From NCBI GenBank assembly GCA_024138015.1, contig JAMXBB010000002.1:13554118-13618117 (forward strand): a stretch of 64,000 nucleotides of DNA, read 5' to 3'. Source of the stretch: Lumnitzera littorea (lineage: Eukaryota; Streptophyta; Magnoliopsida; Myrtales; Combretaceae). Of the stretch, positions 1-9,899 are shown piece by piece. Within the stretch, counting starts at the first letter, position 1, and every line of letters starts with the position of its first letter. A program made the translations under genes and the position numbers. The notes below the pieces were generated by a model. The model worked only from the letters and a program-made list of their open reading frames with translations, was not told the origin of the DNA and made no database searches.

Positions 1-57
1 ACCGACATTGATGATTGTTATATGTGTTTGAGTTCTCCATGAAAGACAAGCCATAAC

Positions 58-420
58 TTGAGCTACACAGCCTTGAAAAATACTTATTCCTTCTATGACA
101 TAGAACGAGTTGTGCTCCATCCTATCTCCTTGACTAATTTTGAAGATGACTTAAGGATTGTTAAGACTTCAATAGAAAGATGGAGAGCTAAAAAGAAAAT
201 CCCCGTAGAAGCCATCAAGGAGGAAGAAGAAGTCGATGAAGGGATTATTACACCATTTATGGTAATCGAAGAGGAAACTAGTTGTGAGGAAGTGGATGAG
301 GTAATGACTACTAAAAATGAGGTTAAGGAGCAATTTGAGCTTCTACATATTCAGGCCTTCCGAGCCCATGCCATGTTTGAACTTAAAGTTGTGCTATTCC
401 TTTTAGTTGATAGCTACTAG
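58..420 (+). CDS. Unrecognised ORF, probably retroelement-associated
   Basis: An open frame of 120 codons begins at ATG 58 and ends at TAG 418. The product is strongly acidic in the middle (runs of Glu and Asp around residues 58-85), with a basic patch before it (WRAKKKIP near residue 42). It has no membrane segment and no catalytic motif that I recognise. It lies about 230 bp upstream of a gypsy-like pol tail and LTR and is not followed by any other reading frame, so it may be an accessory or degraded part of that element rather than a host gene. No splice signals or homologous domain could be assigned. A chance ORF is a real alternative. Confidence 0.25.
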   Translation: MSYTALKNTYSFYDIERVVLHPISLTNFEDDLRIVKTSIERWRAKKKIPVEAIKEEEEVDEGIITPFMVIEEETSCEEVDEVMTTKNEVKEQFELLHIQAFRAHAMFELKVVLFLLVDSY

Positions 421-629
421 AATTACTTAGGGATAATTGATAAGGTACATGATGAGCGAAGAAAAGGGTATCTAATGAAGAGCATGGTTGATCATGCTCA
501 TGATGAGTGAAAAGAGCATCAGATTATATTTGTCTTGATCATTATGTTGAGTTGTTGTAGTTTGCTTTTATTTTACTCTTGTAGATTTGTTTTTTATCCA
601 AGTGAAAGTTGCAGTAATCACTTGTTAAG

Positions 630-1184
630 TTTCCAAGTCAAAACTTTTTCAAGAGGAGGATGATGATAGGATTCGGGGTACTGATCCCACTAAATGCCAA
701 AGCCGAACTTGTTTACTACTCCCATGGATATCTCATTTGATCACTCATTTTTGTTTTTGTTATTTAGACATATTATTTCTTGTATTTTTCCTAAATTACT
801 CTTATGTTTATTTTGTATTTACAGGAATGCTACTAGGGCATCTTTTTAGTCATTTTATTTACAAGTTTGCCATTATATATAAATAGAGCACATATATAGG
901 GTTTTAGCTAGACTTGATATTTTTTAATGAAAAACCCTTGAGACTTTCTCTCTTAGAAAACTCTCTTCTTCTCACTCTTATCAATCCCTTTAATAAAGAT
1001 TATGGTGAGCAACCTTATTACTTGGACCGGTGGATCACATCTGGTGAGTCTTAAGCCATGTTAGATCTTGTTGGTACATCATATCCGGCTCGATAGCCCA
1101 CGGATTTGTTAAACCCCCTAGTTTATTTTCTTGTTTTTGTTCTTTGTGGTACCTCTCTGTGTGTACAACCCTAAAGATGCATCA
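630..1184 (+). mobile_element. Ty3/gypsy pol tail and LTR remnant
   Basis: At about 639-675 one frame reads SKLFQEEDDDRIR, which resembles the acidic C-terminal tail of Ty3/gypsy polyproteins (typically F-Q-E-G-x-D-D). No integrase is left upstream of it. A TATA-like stretch, tatataaatagag, lies at about 874-887. A terminal word, AGATGCATCA, ends at 1184. A closely similar word (AGATACATCA) ends the LTR near 63444, and both share preceding motifs such as TCATATCCGGC and GT(G/T)(T/A)CAACCC. This is inferred to be the 3' part of a degraded element followed by its LTR. The exact LTR start is not clear (664 or later). Confidence 0.5.
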
Positions 1185-4100
1185 ATCAAAGATGCAAGGT
1201 AGATGCGATCAGACCCAAGTTGTCTTAAGACCTTAGGAGGAGGGCCATTGTGTCGGCTCCAAACGTAATGGGGTAACCACAGTTCGAGGTTGATTAGGCC
1301 ACCCCACTCAAGCTTGATGTTACCATTAAAAATGTTCTTTAACAAGTAAGGTCACAAAGCTTAAAGACCTTTTAGAATCTACCTTAATTGTATATATTCC
1401 CCTTTGAGCTTGAGTTAATACACTACTCTTAAGAATTGTAACCCTACTAATCGATCAAGAGTTTTAATGGAATCAAGTTTTTGAAAATTATAGTAGGGTT
1501 GCAACTTAGGGAGTAATGCATTAACCTAAACAATCCTAACATTTGCATATTTTCACATACTTCCCTTTGTTGCATTGATGACTAATTCTTGTCCAAAATT
1601 ATATAGACCTAAAATGGCAAAAAACCAAACAAATAATCGGGGGAATGATAGGCTACAGGACATATCCAAGATTTGTGAGCAAATGCTAAGAGATGAGATC
1701 ACTTACTTGAAGGAAAAGCTTGAATGTTCTAAGGCTCACAACCAAGCCTTAAGATCCCTTCTAGCACAGGTCATTAGGAATACCTATGAGATGATAGAGG
1801 ACCTTAAGGCTCATATACGACACTTAATGTAAGGTTTTTTCCAATTCACAGAGCCTAGAATAAATATCCAATTTAAGAATAAATGTTAGGTCCTTTACCT
1901 TTCACTTCTGTATTTTGATTTTTCAAATTAACAAAATCCTCTTTAATTCATTGTTCTTCTTTCCCTATTATTTCCTTCTTTGTGAATAATCTTTCAATAA
2001 ACATATATCTAACCACCGTTTCTTCTCATTTAAGGAAATGTAAATAAAATCTATAAACTTGTAAATAGTGCCTTAAAAATCATCATCCTTATTTGTAAAT
2101 AATTTTCTTGTTTGCTATAGAGTAAAACTTTATCCTTCTCTCTCTCTCTCAAAAAAAAAAAAAAAGAGAAAAATAAAAAGAAACAAAAATTGAAAAATAA
2201 AAATGAAAAGAAATGTTGCCAATAACTATAAATCCTTATGGGCTCAAGGAGGCAACACAAGCTCAAGCCTTTAGCCCGCTCAAGCCTTTGGCCCACTCAA
2301 GTAACTGACCTAAATACTTGGTTTCCAAATCATACAAGGCCCCTCGACCTATTAAGGAAGCCAATACGAGCCCATTAGCCCATTCAACCCAAACATTAGT
2401 CCGTTGGCCCATTCAATCTAAATACCAACCTAGGGCCCATTAAGGCAACTTATCCAAACATAAGCCACTAAGCTAGATAGCCAATCTGAACACAAATCAC
2501 AGTCCATTAAGGCAGCTACCCAAACATAATCCTCAGCTTATAAAGGTAACCAAGCCAAGCTAAGCCAAAACCTTTGGTCTATTTAGAAGGCTATGCCCAG
2601 TCATAAACCAAGCCAAAACATAAAGTCAAATACTGGAGCATGATTTAAAAAACTAGGGGGCAAAGCCAATCTTCACCTTAGGCAAATAAAAATATATTCC
2701 TCCTTAAGAAATCAGTAACTCACTTTTAAAAAGTTTTAGAATGAAAAGAGGCAAATTATATTCTACAAACTAACCTAAAACACTTTGAGAGTTGAGCGAC
2801 ATAACGGTGAGGATACTTTTGGCTCATTCCTTAAAGGAGGTCTACTTTGAATGTGATACATAGATTAAAATGAAGTTAGGTATTCATTTCTAAATCCTAA
2901 ACACAATTATCCTTTGTCAACCTTATTGGACCTATTTGGATAATTTTCAAATTTAAACCCTATCAAGAACTACCCCACAATGGGGTAATTCAAAAGTTAG
3001 GGTCATTAATTAGAAGATAAGGGTAAGATTGGTTAATGCTTGCTTAAGTAACGTTAATTCAAAAACGACGTTTATTTCCGATAAATTATTTTTCTTTGAA
3101 ATGAAGAAGAGTCGATTTCATTTTCAAGCACGTCAAGCCCATATGCTTGAAATCTGTAGATTTATGGCCTTAAATCATTTAAAAAGCAAAAACTCGACAA
3201 TAGAGACAATCACTCTTAGAGCCAAAAGAAGAGAGAGAATAGTAAGAGATAATGGGGCAAAGCAATTAAAAAAGGAAATAAAAAAAAAGAAGAAGAAGAA
3301 GAAAAGAGGTTGAAAAATTGGGCCCAAGTGTAAGACGACAGCCCCAAGAAGATATATTACATCCCAGTAGGGGTAGCCAAGTTGAATTAAAAGGTTGGGA
3401 GTCAAATCCCAAATAACCCTAGAAGTACAAGGCCTTAAATCAAGTTCCAAAGCTCGAAAACCCAAAATCTCAGTATCCACCTTGAAGCCTCTCTTACCTA
3501 TGCCGAGATCACATAAGGCTTTCTTACCCATAATACCACCCTTATATAGTAAAAGCTTTTTTGATCTTGAAAGATAATCTATTTTTAATAAAAATTATTT
3601 TTGAAACTAGGGCAAGCATACTTCTAATTTTTCTCTAAGGTTCTTGACTTGTACACCCACGATGAATAAAAGAATTTCTTTCAAAATATGCCTTCTCATT
3701 AGTCCTTTTTGAAACCTTTGGACTAGAAGCCTAAATTCATAATGTTAAACAAAAAAAAACTTAACGGATTGATCAAGATGTATCACTTACAAAATGGACT
3801 GTAATTTTTAGAATTGTAGCTAAGAGCAAAATTTAGACTGAGAGTTAGCAAGGAAGACCTTTTTGACTAAACTAATCATGGGTTACCGTTTTCTTAAGAA
3901 AAGAATGCTTTGAAATCACAAAAGCCCTATAAGAAAGCCCTATAGTCAAGGGTATTGAGAAACTCTACATGATTACCAAGGATAAGGGTAGTTATAAGCT
4001 TGTTCCTTAAATAAGAATTTATACTCATTAGTAAAACTTTCAAAAACAAAAATAAAAAATAAAAAAAGAGAGAAAGTAAAAGCTTGTCACAACATTTTTG

Positions 4101-4394
4101 TTCAATCCATGTTAGTTCGAGTAACAAAGCTTTCAATTCATGTCATTTCATTTCCTTTTTAAATTGGTCACACTTTTTTTAAATTAACCTTAGTAATGTA
4201 GGTCATTCTTCCCTAATTGCAGTTTTTAATGTCCATTAACTCTTTTTTAGAGTAAAGGGCCTATCCCTATTTTTTTTTTCTTTTTCATAAACATGTTTTT
4301 TCAACAATTTCCTTATAAATACCTTTCCTAGTTAAGAAGTCTTTTAAAACTAGTTGCTTTCCTTGCTTTACTTCTTCAACCCTTCATCAACTTT
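1185..4394. other. Non-coding AT-rich stretch without a recognisable gene
   Basis: No coding domain is seen. An 85-codon ORF at 1575-1832 (+) would give a coiled-coil-like, Leu/Lys/Glu-rich peptide but has no recognisable family. A CT tract runs into a long A tract at 2137-2165. Between about 2230 and 2650 the sequence is an irregular repetition of short phrases such as GGCCCATTAAGGCA and CCCAAACATAA. A purine tract lies at 3277-3308. The region abuts the first long LTR at 4395. Confidence 0.6.
2230..2650. repeat. Degenerate short tandem phrases
   Basis: Variants of GCCCATTAAGG or GCCCATTCAA followed by a CCAAACATAA-like phrase recur roughly every 40-60 bp. Copies are too diverged for a clean consensus by eye. 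The style resembles the degenerate arrays at 6.5-9.1 kb, but I see no direct sequence identity with them. Confidence 0.4.
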
Positions 4395-4422
4395 TGTAGA
4401 CACCTAATTTTTGCAATCCCCC

Positions 4423-4750
4423 NNNNNNNNNNNNNNNNNNNNNNNNNNNNNNNNNNNNNNNNNNNNNNNNNNNNNNNNNNNNNNNNNNNNNNNNNNNNNN
4501 NNNNNNNNNNNNNNNNNNNNNNNNNNNNNNNNNNNNNNNNNNNNNNNNNNNNNNNNNNNNNNNNNNNNNNNNNNNNNNNNNNNNNNNNNNNNNNNNNNNN
4601 NNNNNNNNNNNNNNNNNNNNNNNNNNNNNNNNNNNNNNNNNNNNNNNNNNNNNNNNNNNNNNNNNNNNNNNNNNNNNNNNNNNNNNNNNNNNNNNNNNNN
4701 NNNNNNNNNNNNNNNNNNNNNNNNNNNNNNNNNNNNNNNNNNNNNNNNNN
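4423..4750. other. Assembly gap (328 N) flanked by poly-C
   Basis: The gap lies 28 bp inside the first long LTR. Both edges are C runs (C5 before and C7 after). A cytosine-rich homopolymer such as the one in LTR copy 2 (9759-9777) probably broke assembly, although here it lies near the 5' end of the LTR. Confidence 0.95.
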
Positions 4751-5083
4751 CCCCCCCTTTTATTTTTCAGTTTAGGTTATAGTGTCCTAAATTAGAAAAA
4801 CTAAAAAAATGGAAAATTAAAGAAAAACCCCAAAAAATGAAGAAATTTAGAAAAATAGGAGTTTTAGGAAAATTTAGAAAAAATACAAAAAAGTAAGGAA
4901 TTTGAAAAGTCACAAATTAAAATAAGGAATTTAGAAAATAATAAATTTTTAAGTTGTTTAAATAAAATATAATTTTAATTTCAATAGTTTTGAATAAAAG
5001 ACTGTTGGGTTTGGGCTTAGATTTGAATCTAGCTTAGGCTGACCTAGTTCATATATGCAATTAATTATACATATGAATAAAGA

Positions 5084-5165
5084 AAAACCAATAGCTCAAC
5101 TGGATAAGCACTTAGACTTGATATTGCATATGACTTGGAGATCTTAGGTTCAAACCATAGAAGGT
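5084..5165 (+). repeat. tRNA-like (pol III A/B box) module in LTR copy 1
   Basis: TAGCTCAACTGG (5092-5103) matches the A-box consensus TRGCNNAGYNGG closely, with one mismatch. GGTTCAAACC (5147-5156) matches the B-box consensus GGTTCRANNCC apart from lacking one internal base. The start-to-start spacing of 55 bp is slightly longer than in an ordinary tRNA. Acceptor and T-arm pairing is poor, so this is not a functional tRNA. It reads as a tRNA-derived (SINE-like) module absorbed into the LTR. The same position in copies 2 and 3 carries decayed versions. Confidence 0.5.
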
Positions 5166-5389
5166 GTAAAATGCATCTTTTATTTTCTTTTCTCACTTTA
5201 TTGCCATGTCATCGCTACGTCATAGGCCACGTCATTTGCTAACTCACTTCTAAATATGGTAAATACACTCCAGTACATTCATACACGTGCAGCCATGTAT
5301 TTGGCACCACATGTTGTTCGTCCAATCCAAAATTGGAAGAAAATCATATCGCATTTACTTTTTTCCATCCTTAACTTCACCATGACACC

Positions 5390-5399
5390 TATAAATAGG
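5390..5399 (+). promoter_or_regulatory. LTR TATA box
   Basis: TATAAATAGG is a good plant TATA box in the middle of LTR copy 1. The homologous site in copy 3 reads TCTATGAATAAGG (about 12914) and is decayed. Confidence 0.5.
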
Positions 5400-6499
5400 A
5401 GTCTACTCTTCATTTTCAAAACACAACAAAAACTTCGAAACACTTTTAAAAAACAAAAATCGAAGTTTCCTCTCTCTAACACAGTTCCTCTCTCTCTAGA
5501 ATAGCATCACCTACGATGTTTGTTGACAAAAACCACCACCATCAAATTTCACAAGCCAACTGAGCCGACAGAGCCGATGCCGAAGTGAGCTGACACGAGC
5601 CAATCGAGCCGACTCTAAGCCGACCCTTTTTTTTTAAATTCATTTGTTTATTTATAAATGTTATAAATGAGAAAAAGAAAAAAGAAAGAGAAGAAAAAAC
5701 AAAAAGACGAAAAAAAAAAAGAGAGAAGAAGTAATCTATTTATTTATAGAAATATATAGAATAAGTATAAATAAATAGGTTAGTAAAAAAAAATCGTTTT
5801 GACACTTAGAAAAATTGAGTTTTTTAAAAATAAAAGAAAATAAATCAACCATTTTTCAAATTAGAATCATTTAGAATTTCCAAAAATAAAATCCAACTCA
5901 GGACTCGTTATAATCTTTTCTCAAATCAACTCAAAATGGGTAAAAACGTAAACTCGGCAATTTTTCCAAAGTTACAATCAATCAACCTGCTATATTTTCA
6001 TTAAAAGAACTACGTACGTCTGATCTCGAATAGCGGGTACGTAGACACCTGTACGTAAGTATGAGGCGACTTAAAATGTGGAAGTTTTATTTTTTCCCTT
6101 TTTAGATATTTATGTGAATCGATCAATTTAGTTGCGTGTATTATAATTAGCTGTTTTACAAATTAAAAAGGGTATATTTGAAAAGCAAAGTTAAATTCGA
6201 AAAGTTAAAAAGTGATACTTGTATCTAAATCTTTGGTTTTCAAAAAAGCCGTTTTACAAATTGTTTTTTTTTTTTTTAATCGATAGATCGGTAGCTAAGT
6301 TATAGCTAATCTATTCAATTGGTTATAACTTAACCCTTTTTCCTGACTCCGGTCGGGTGGTGACTCCAATCCCGTTTTAAATTGAAAAAATGGTTTTCTT
6401 TAAACCTTAGTCGAAGATTAATATTAAATGGATAGGATTTAGTACTGATCGGCTTAGAGAAAACCTAATTTTATAAAAAGAACCGGGAGAGTGAAAAAC

Positions 6500-7370
6500 T
6501 AGACTCAACAACTTCCCTTAGGGTTCAAGGCAACTCTTAGAGTGTAGTCTCCTTCTCTATTCTTTTTAGGGATTCAACTAGCCTTTAGGGTGCTATCCCG
6601 TTTTTCACTTTTGAGATTTCAGCCAGCCTTTAAGGCGTTATGTTGTCTTTTATTTTTAGGAATCTTACTAACCTCTAAGGTGTTGTCCCATCTTTTTGGG
6701 GTGCTAACTAGCTTTCAAAAGCACTACCTTTGCTTTCATTAAATTCCTCTTAAGGCTCAAGCCAATTCTTAAAGTGCTAACCCACTCTTTTGTTATAGTC
6801 TACCTTTAGGGTGCCATCTCGTCATTCTTTTTGGGTTCTAACTAGCTCTTAGAGTGCTGGCCCACTCTTTTAATTCGTTTTTCAATGATTCAGCTAGCCT
6901 TTAGGGCGTTGTACCATCTTTCATTAGGGTTCTGGTCATCTCTTAGAGTACTATCCTTTCTTTTTAATCTTTTCTAAAGTGTTAGTTAGCTTCTAAAACA
7001 CTATCCCCTCTTCTTCTTAGGTTTCTAGTCAACTCTTAAAGCATTGACCTACTCTTTTTTTCTTTCAAAGATCCAACCAGCTTTTAAGGCACTAATCCAT
7101 CTTTTAAATTCTAACCAGCTTCTAAGGCGCTGTCCTATCTTTCATTCTTAGGGTTCTAGTCAGTCCCTTCTTTCTTTTAATCTTTTCTAGAGTGTTTGTT
7201 AGCTGCTAAAACACTTTCCCCTCTTCTTTTTAAGGTTTAAGCCAACTCTTATAATGTTGTCCTCTCTTCTATTCTTTTTAGGGCTTTAGCCTACCTTTAG
7301 GGCATTGCTTCGTCTTGCTAAGGTTCTAGCCAACTTTCAAAACATTACCTCTTCATAAGCCCATAGGGCA
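6500..7370 (+). repeat. Tandem repeat array, about 45-bp unit
   Basis: The phrase CTAGC(C/T)TTTAGGG(C/T)G(C/T)T and its variant CCAACTCTTAGAGTGCT recur at about 6530, 6576, 6622, 6667, 6706, 6760, 6800, 6840, 6891 and 6934, and continue to about 7350. Spacing is 39-54 bp. Units are strongly diverged, so this is an old array. Confidence 0.75.
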
Positions 7371-7384
7371 CTTCTCTTCAGCCA

Positions 7385-7870
7385 GTTATTAGCGAGCCCA
7401 AAGAGTGCTTCCTTTGATCTTCAATTTCCTTTAGCGAGCTCATAAGGCACTTCTGTTCACCAAGTTCTCTTAGTGAGCTTGTCAGGCGCTTTCTTTCACT
7501 AATTTCTCTCAAGTAAACCCAAAGGACACTATCCTTCATCAACTCCTCTTAGCGAGCCCATAGGATGCTTCTGTTCACTAAGTTCCCTTAGTGATCCTAT
7601 TGGGCACTTTCTTTTGCCAATTTCTCTCAAGTAAGCCCATAGGGTGCTTTTCTTCACCAAACTCTCTTAAGCGAGTCCAAAAGGTGCTTCCTTTCATCTT
7701 CAACTTCTCTTAGCAAGACCATACGGTGCTTTCTTTTACTATTTCTTCTCAAGCGAGCTTAAAGGGCACTTCCTTTCATCGTCGATTCCTTTTAGCAAAC
7801 CCATACAGCACTTTCTTTTATTAATTCTCCTTAAGCAAGCCCAAAGGGTGCTTTCTCTCATCATCGATTT
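7385..7870 (+). repeat. Tandem repeat array, about 40-bp unit
   Basis: The phrase AGCGAGCCCAAAGGGTGCTT and its variants start at about 7392, 7434, 7473, 7513, 7552, 7592, 7632, 7671, 7711, 7754, 7796 and 7836, a regular step of 38-43 bp over about 12 units. It is the cleanest array in the region. Confidence 0.8.
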
Positions 7871-8990
7871 CATTTAAGGTTGTTAGTCTACCAAAGATGC
7901 TCCCAGGTTAGTTAGCTCAAAGGAACACTATTAGATTTCAATTTAAACGTTTTAACCAGCTCTAGGAGCGCTTTACCCATCTTACCTAAGTTAGTGAGCC
8001 TAGAGAGGCACAACTAAGTTCTCCAAATTGATCCCAGCTTCAGATTGTTGATCCCTAAGATACGCTCTCACCTAGGTTAATGAGCTTAGAGAGGCATGAC
8101 TAGGTTCACTAAATCGATCCCAGTTTAGAGTTACTAGTCCTCGAGAGACGCTCTTGGCTAGGTTAGTGAGCCTAGAGAAGCATGACTAGATTCTCTAGAT
8201 CGATCCCAACTTAGGATTGCTAGTCCCTAAGAAATGCTCCTGCCTAGGTTAATGAGCTTAGAAAGGACTGACTATGAACCCCAAATTGATTCCAAAAGTT
8301 AGGGTTGCTAGTCCTCGAGAGATGCTCTCACCTAGGTTAGTTAACTTAAAGGAGCATTACCAGGTTTTAGCCAGCTCTAGGAGCTCTCCACCCATTTCAC
8401 TTAAGATAATTAGCTCAAAGGAGCATTGCCAAGTTTATCTCGAATCGATTCCAAAAGTTAAGGTTATTAATCCTTGAGAGACGCTCCCGCCTAGGTTAGT
8501 CAGCTTAAAGGAGCACTACTAGGTTTATCTCGAATCAATTCCAAAAGTTATGGTTGCTAATCCTTGAGAGATACTCCCGTTTAGGCTAGTTAACTTAAAA
8601 AAGCACTACCAGGTTTCAATTAAGGGTCTTAGCCAACTCTAAGAGCACGTCACTTGCCTTGGTTAGTTAACTTATTGGGACACGACCAAGTTTTCTCATT
8701 TAGTTTAGGGTCTTAGTCAGCTCTATGAGCACTTTGTTTACCTTAGTTAGTTAGTTCATTAGGGCACGATCAAGTTTTCTCATTCAGTTTAAGGTCTTAG
8801 CCAACTTTAGGAGTACTTTGCCCACCTTGGTTAGTCAACTTATCGGAGCATAACCAAGTTTTCTCATTTTTTAAGAACCTTAGCCAGTTCAAGGAGTGCT
8901 TCGCCCATTTTACCTTAGTTCGTCAGCTCATAAGAGCCCAACCAGACTTTACTTCTTCTTTCAGTCTTTTGGCCATCTCTTAAAGTGCCA
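7870..8990 (+). repeat. Tandem repeat array, about 86-bp unit
   Basis: CCTAGGTTA(A/G)TGAGC recurs at about 8072, 8158, 8243 and 8331. Later, related units (GGTTAGTTAACTTATTGGGACAC type) begin at about 8658, 8744 and 8826. The spacing is 83-88 bp, roughly twice the neighbouring 40-45 bp unit. One half-unit carries GAGACGCTC and the other carries GAGAGGCA(C/T). Confidence 0.75.
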
Positions 8991-9128
8991 CCTATCTCTT
9001 CACTAAAATCCCTAATCAATCGAGCCTAAGATAGCTAGCTGCATTCCTTAGGACAAAATTTACCTTTGGGGCAAAACTAGTGTCTCTTTTTGGTTTTTGT
9101 AGCAAAGTTTTATTCAAATTTCACTATA

Positions 9129-9140
9129 AAGAGGGGTAGC
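9129..9140 (+). promoter_or_regulatory. Polypurine tract before LTR copy 2
   Basis: AAGAGGGGTAGC lies immediately 5' of the LTR terminus TATAGACATTC. The same arrangement occurs at 12127-12139 (AAAGAGGGACAGT) before LTR copy 3. This is the expected place for plus-strand priming of an LTR retrotransposon. Confidence 0.6.
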
Positions 9141-9554
9141 TATAGACATTCAATTTTTGCCTCTCTTTTATTTTATTTTTTTTTTCAATAGGGTAAAGGT
9201 TGTTAAATTAGGAAAAATACAAACAAAATAGAAAATTAAGAAAACCCAAAAAATATGAAATTTACAAAATGCAAAAATAGGAAAAAACACAAAAGAAAAA
9301 TAAGAAATGTAGGAAAAATATTGAAACAAAAAGGAAAATAGGAAAAAGCACAAAAAATAAGAAATTTAGAGAAAATGCAAAAAATGGAAAAATTGAAAAG
9401 TCAAAAAATAAAAAATTGAAAAAAATAGGGAATTTAGAAAATAATAATTTTTTTAGTAGTTTAATAAAATAGTTTTCTTAATTTAAATAAATTTAAGGAA
9501 AAGACCATTAGACTTGAGCTTAAAATTGAATCTAACACATATGGACAAGGCATA

Positions 9555-9625
9555 GGCTAATAGCCTAACAGATAAGCACTTAAACTTGAATTGGGTTCGA
9601 ATCAAAAGTTAGGGGTTCGAATCTT
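9555..9625 (+). repeat. tRNA-like module in LTR copy 2, duplicated B box
   Basis: A decayed A box (TAGCCTAACAGA, 9561-9572) is followed by two B-box-like words, GGGTTCGAATC at 9593-9603 and 9613-9623. The repetition of the B box 20 bp apart is specific to this copy. Confidence 0.45.
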
Positions 9626-9758
9626 AGTAAAAACATAAAAATACATTTTATCTTTTTCTTTTTCCACACTCCACGTGTTGCCACATGTCAAGGCATTATT
9701 GAGCCACGTGTTTGATTATGACTTATGGCGCTTTATGATTTGACATGACAACACGCTT

Positions 9759-9777
9759 CCCCCCCACCCCCCCCCCC
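9759..9777. repeat. Poly-C tract
   Basis: A run of C interrupted by a single A lies about 105 bp before a G-rich segment on the same strand (9882-9896). Such tracts can form i-motif/G-quadruplex structures and are frequent sequencing trouble spots. Confidence 0.8.
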
Positions 9778-9851
9778 TTTTTCTTCTCCCCTTTCCTTTT
9801 CTTTCCCTCACTTTCTTGTTTTAAAAAAAAAACAACAACACATATGTAAGA

Positions 9852-9899
9852 GGGGGTTCCATTTTGAATTTACATATACGTGGGGTGGGGGTGGGGTGT
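9852..9899 (+). other. G-rich segment, possible G-quadruplex
   Basis: GGGGTGGGGGTGGGG at 9882-9896 has three G runs separated by single T. A fourth run (GGGGG) lies at 9852-9856. It is located in the promoter/leader part of LTR copy 2. Whether it folds cannot be told here. Confidence 0.5.

Larger units (their letters stand above)
4395..6360 (+). repeat. Long LTR, copy 1 (Tat/Ogre-like)
   Basis: It starts TGTAGACACCTAATTTTTGC, an LTR 5' terminus that is repeated in decayed form at 9141 and 12140. Collinear landmarks shared by the three copies are a 5' A-rich zone with AAATTTAGAAAAA phrases, a tRNA-like module, CCACGTCAT-like phrases, the phrase GCGGGTACGTAGACACCTGT (6034), and a 3' end near CTCCGGTCGGGTGGTGACTCC (6346-6366). 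A TATA box (tataaatagg) at 5390-5399 fits an LTR promoter. No polypurine tract precedes 4395, so this copy would be the 5' LTR of its unit. About 328 bases are unknown (4423-4750). The clade assignment is an inference from LTR style; no coding domain confirms it. Confidence 0.7.
6361..9140 (+). mobile_element. Internal region of non-autonomous LTR element, no coding
   Basis: This lies between LTR copies 1 and 2. No gag, protease, RT or integrase frame is visible on either strand. Almost all of it (about 6495-8990) is degenerate tandem repeat. It ends with a polypurine-rich word, AAGAGGGGTAGC (9129-9140), directly before the second LTR, which is where a 3' polypurine tract must sit. The organisation (LTR, spacer, repeats, PPT, LTR) fits a large retrotransposon derivative. 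Tat/Ogre-type elements are known to carry tandem repeats near their 3' ends. Confidence 0.6.

Noticed and set aside
3029..3577. ORFs at 3029-3313 (+), 3175-3531 (-) and 3395-3577 (+)
   Set aside because: They overlap each other in different frames and are driven by an AAG/A-rich tract. No recognisable domain.
4411..4782. ORF spanning the N gap
   Set aside because: It exists only because unknown bases were translated as open frame.
5084..5165. Functional tRNA gene
   Set aside because: A and B boxes are good, but acceptor and arm stems do not pair convincingly and no anticodon loop is clear. Kept only as a tRNA-like module.
7391..7860. CRISPR-like array
   Set aside because: Regular 40-bp spacing, but whole units are related with no unique spacers, and this is a plant genome. 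It is a tandem repeat.
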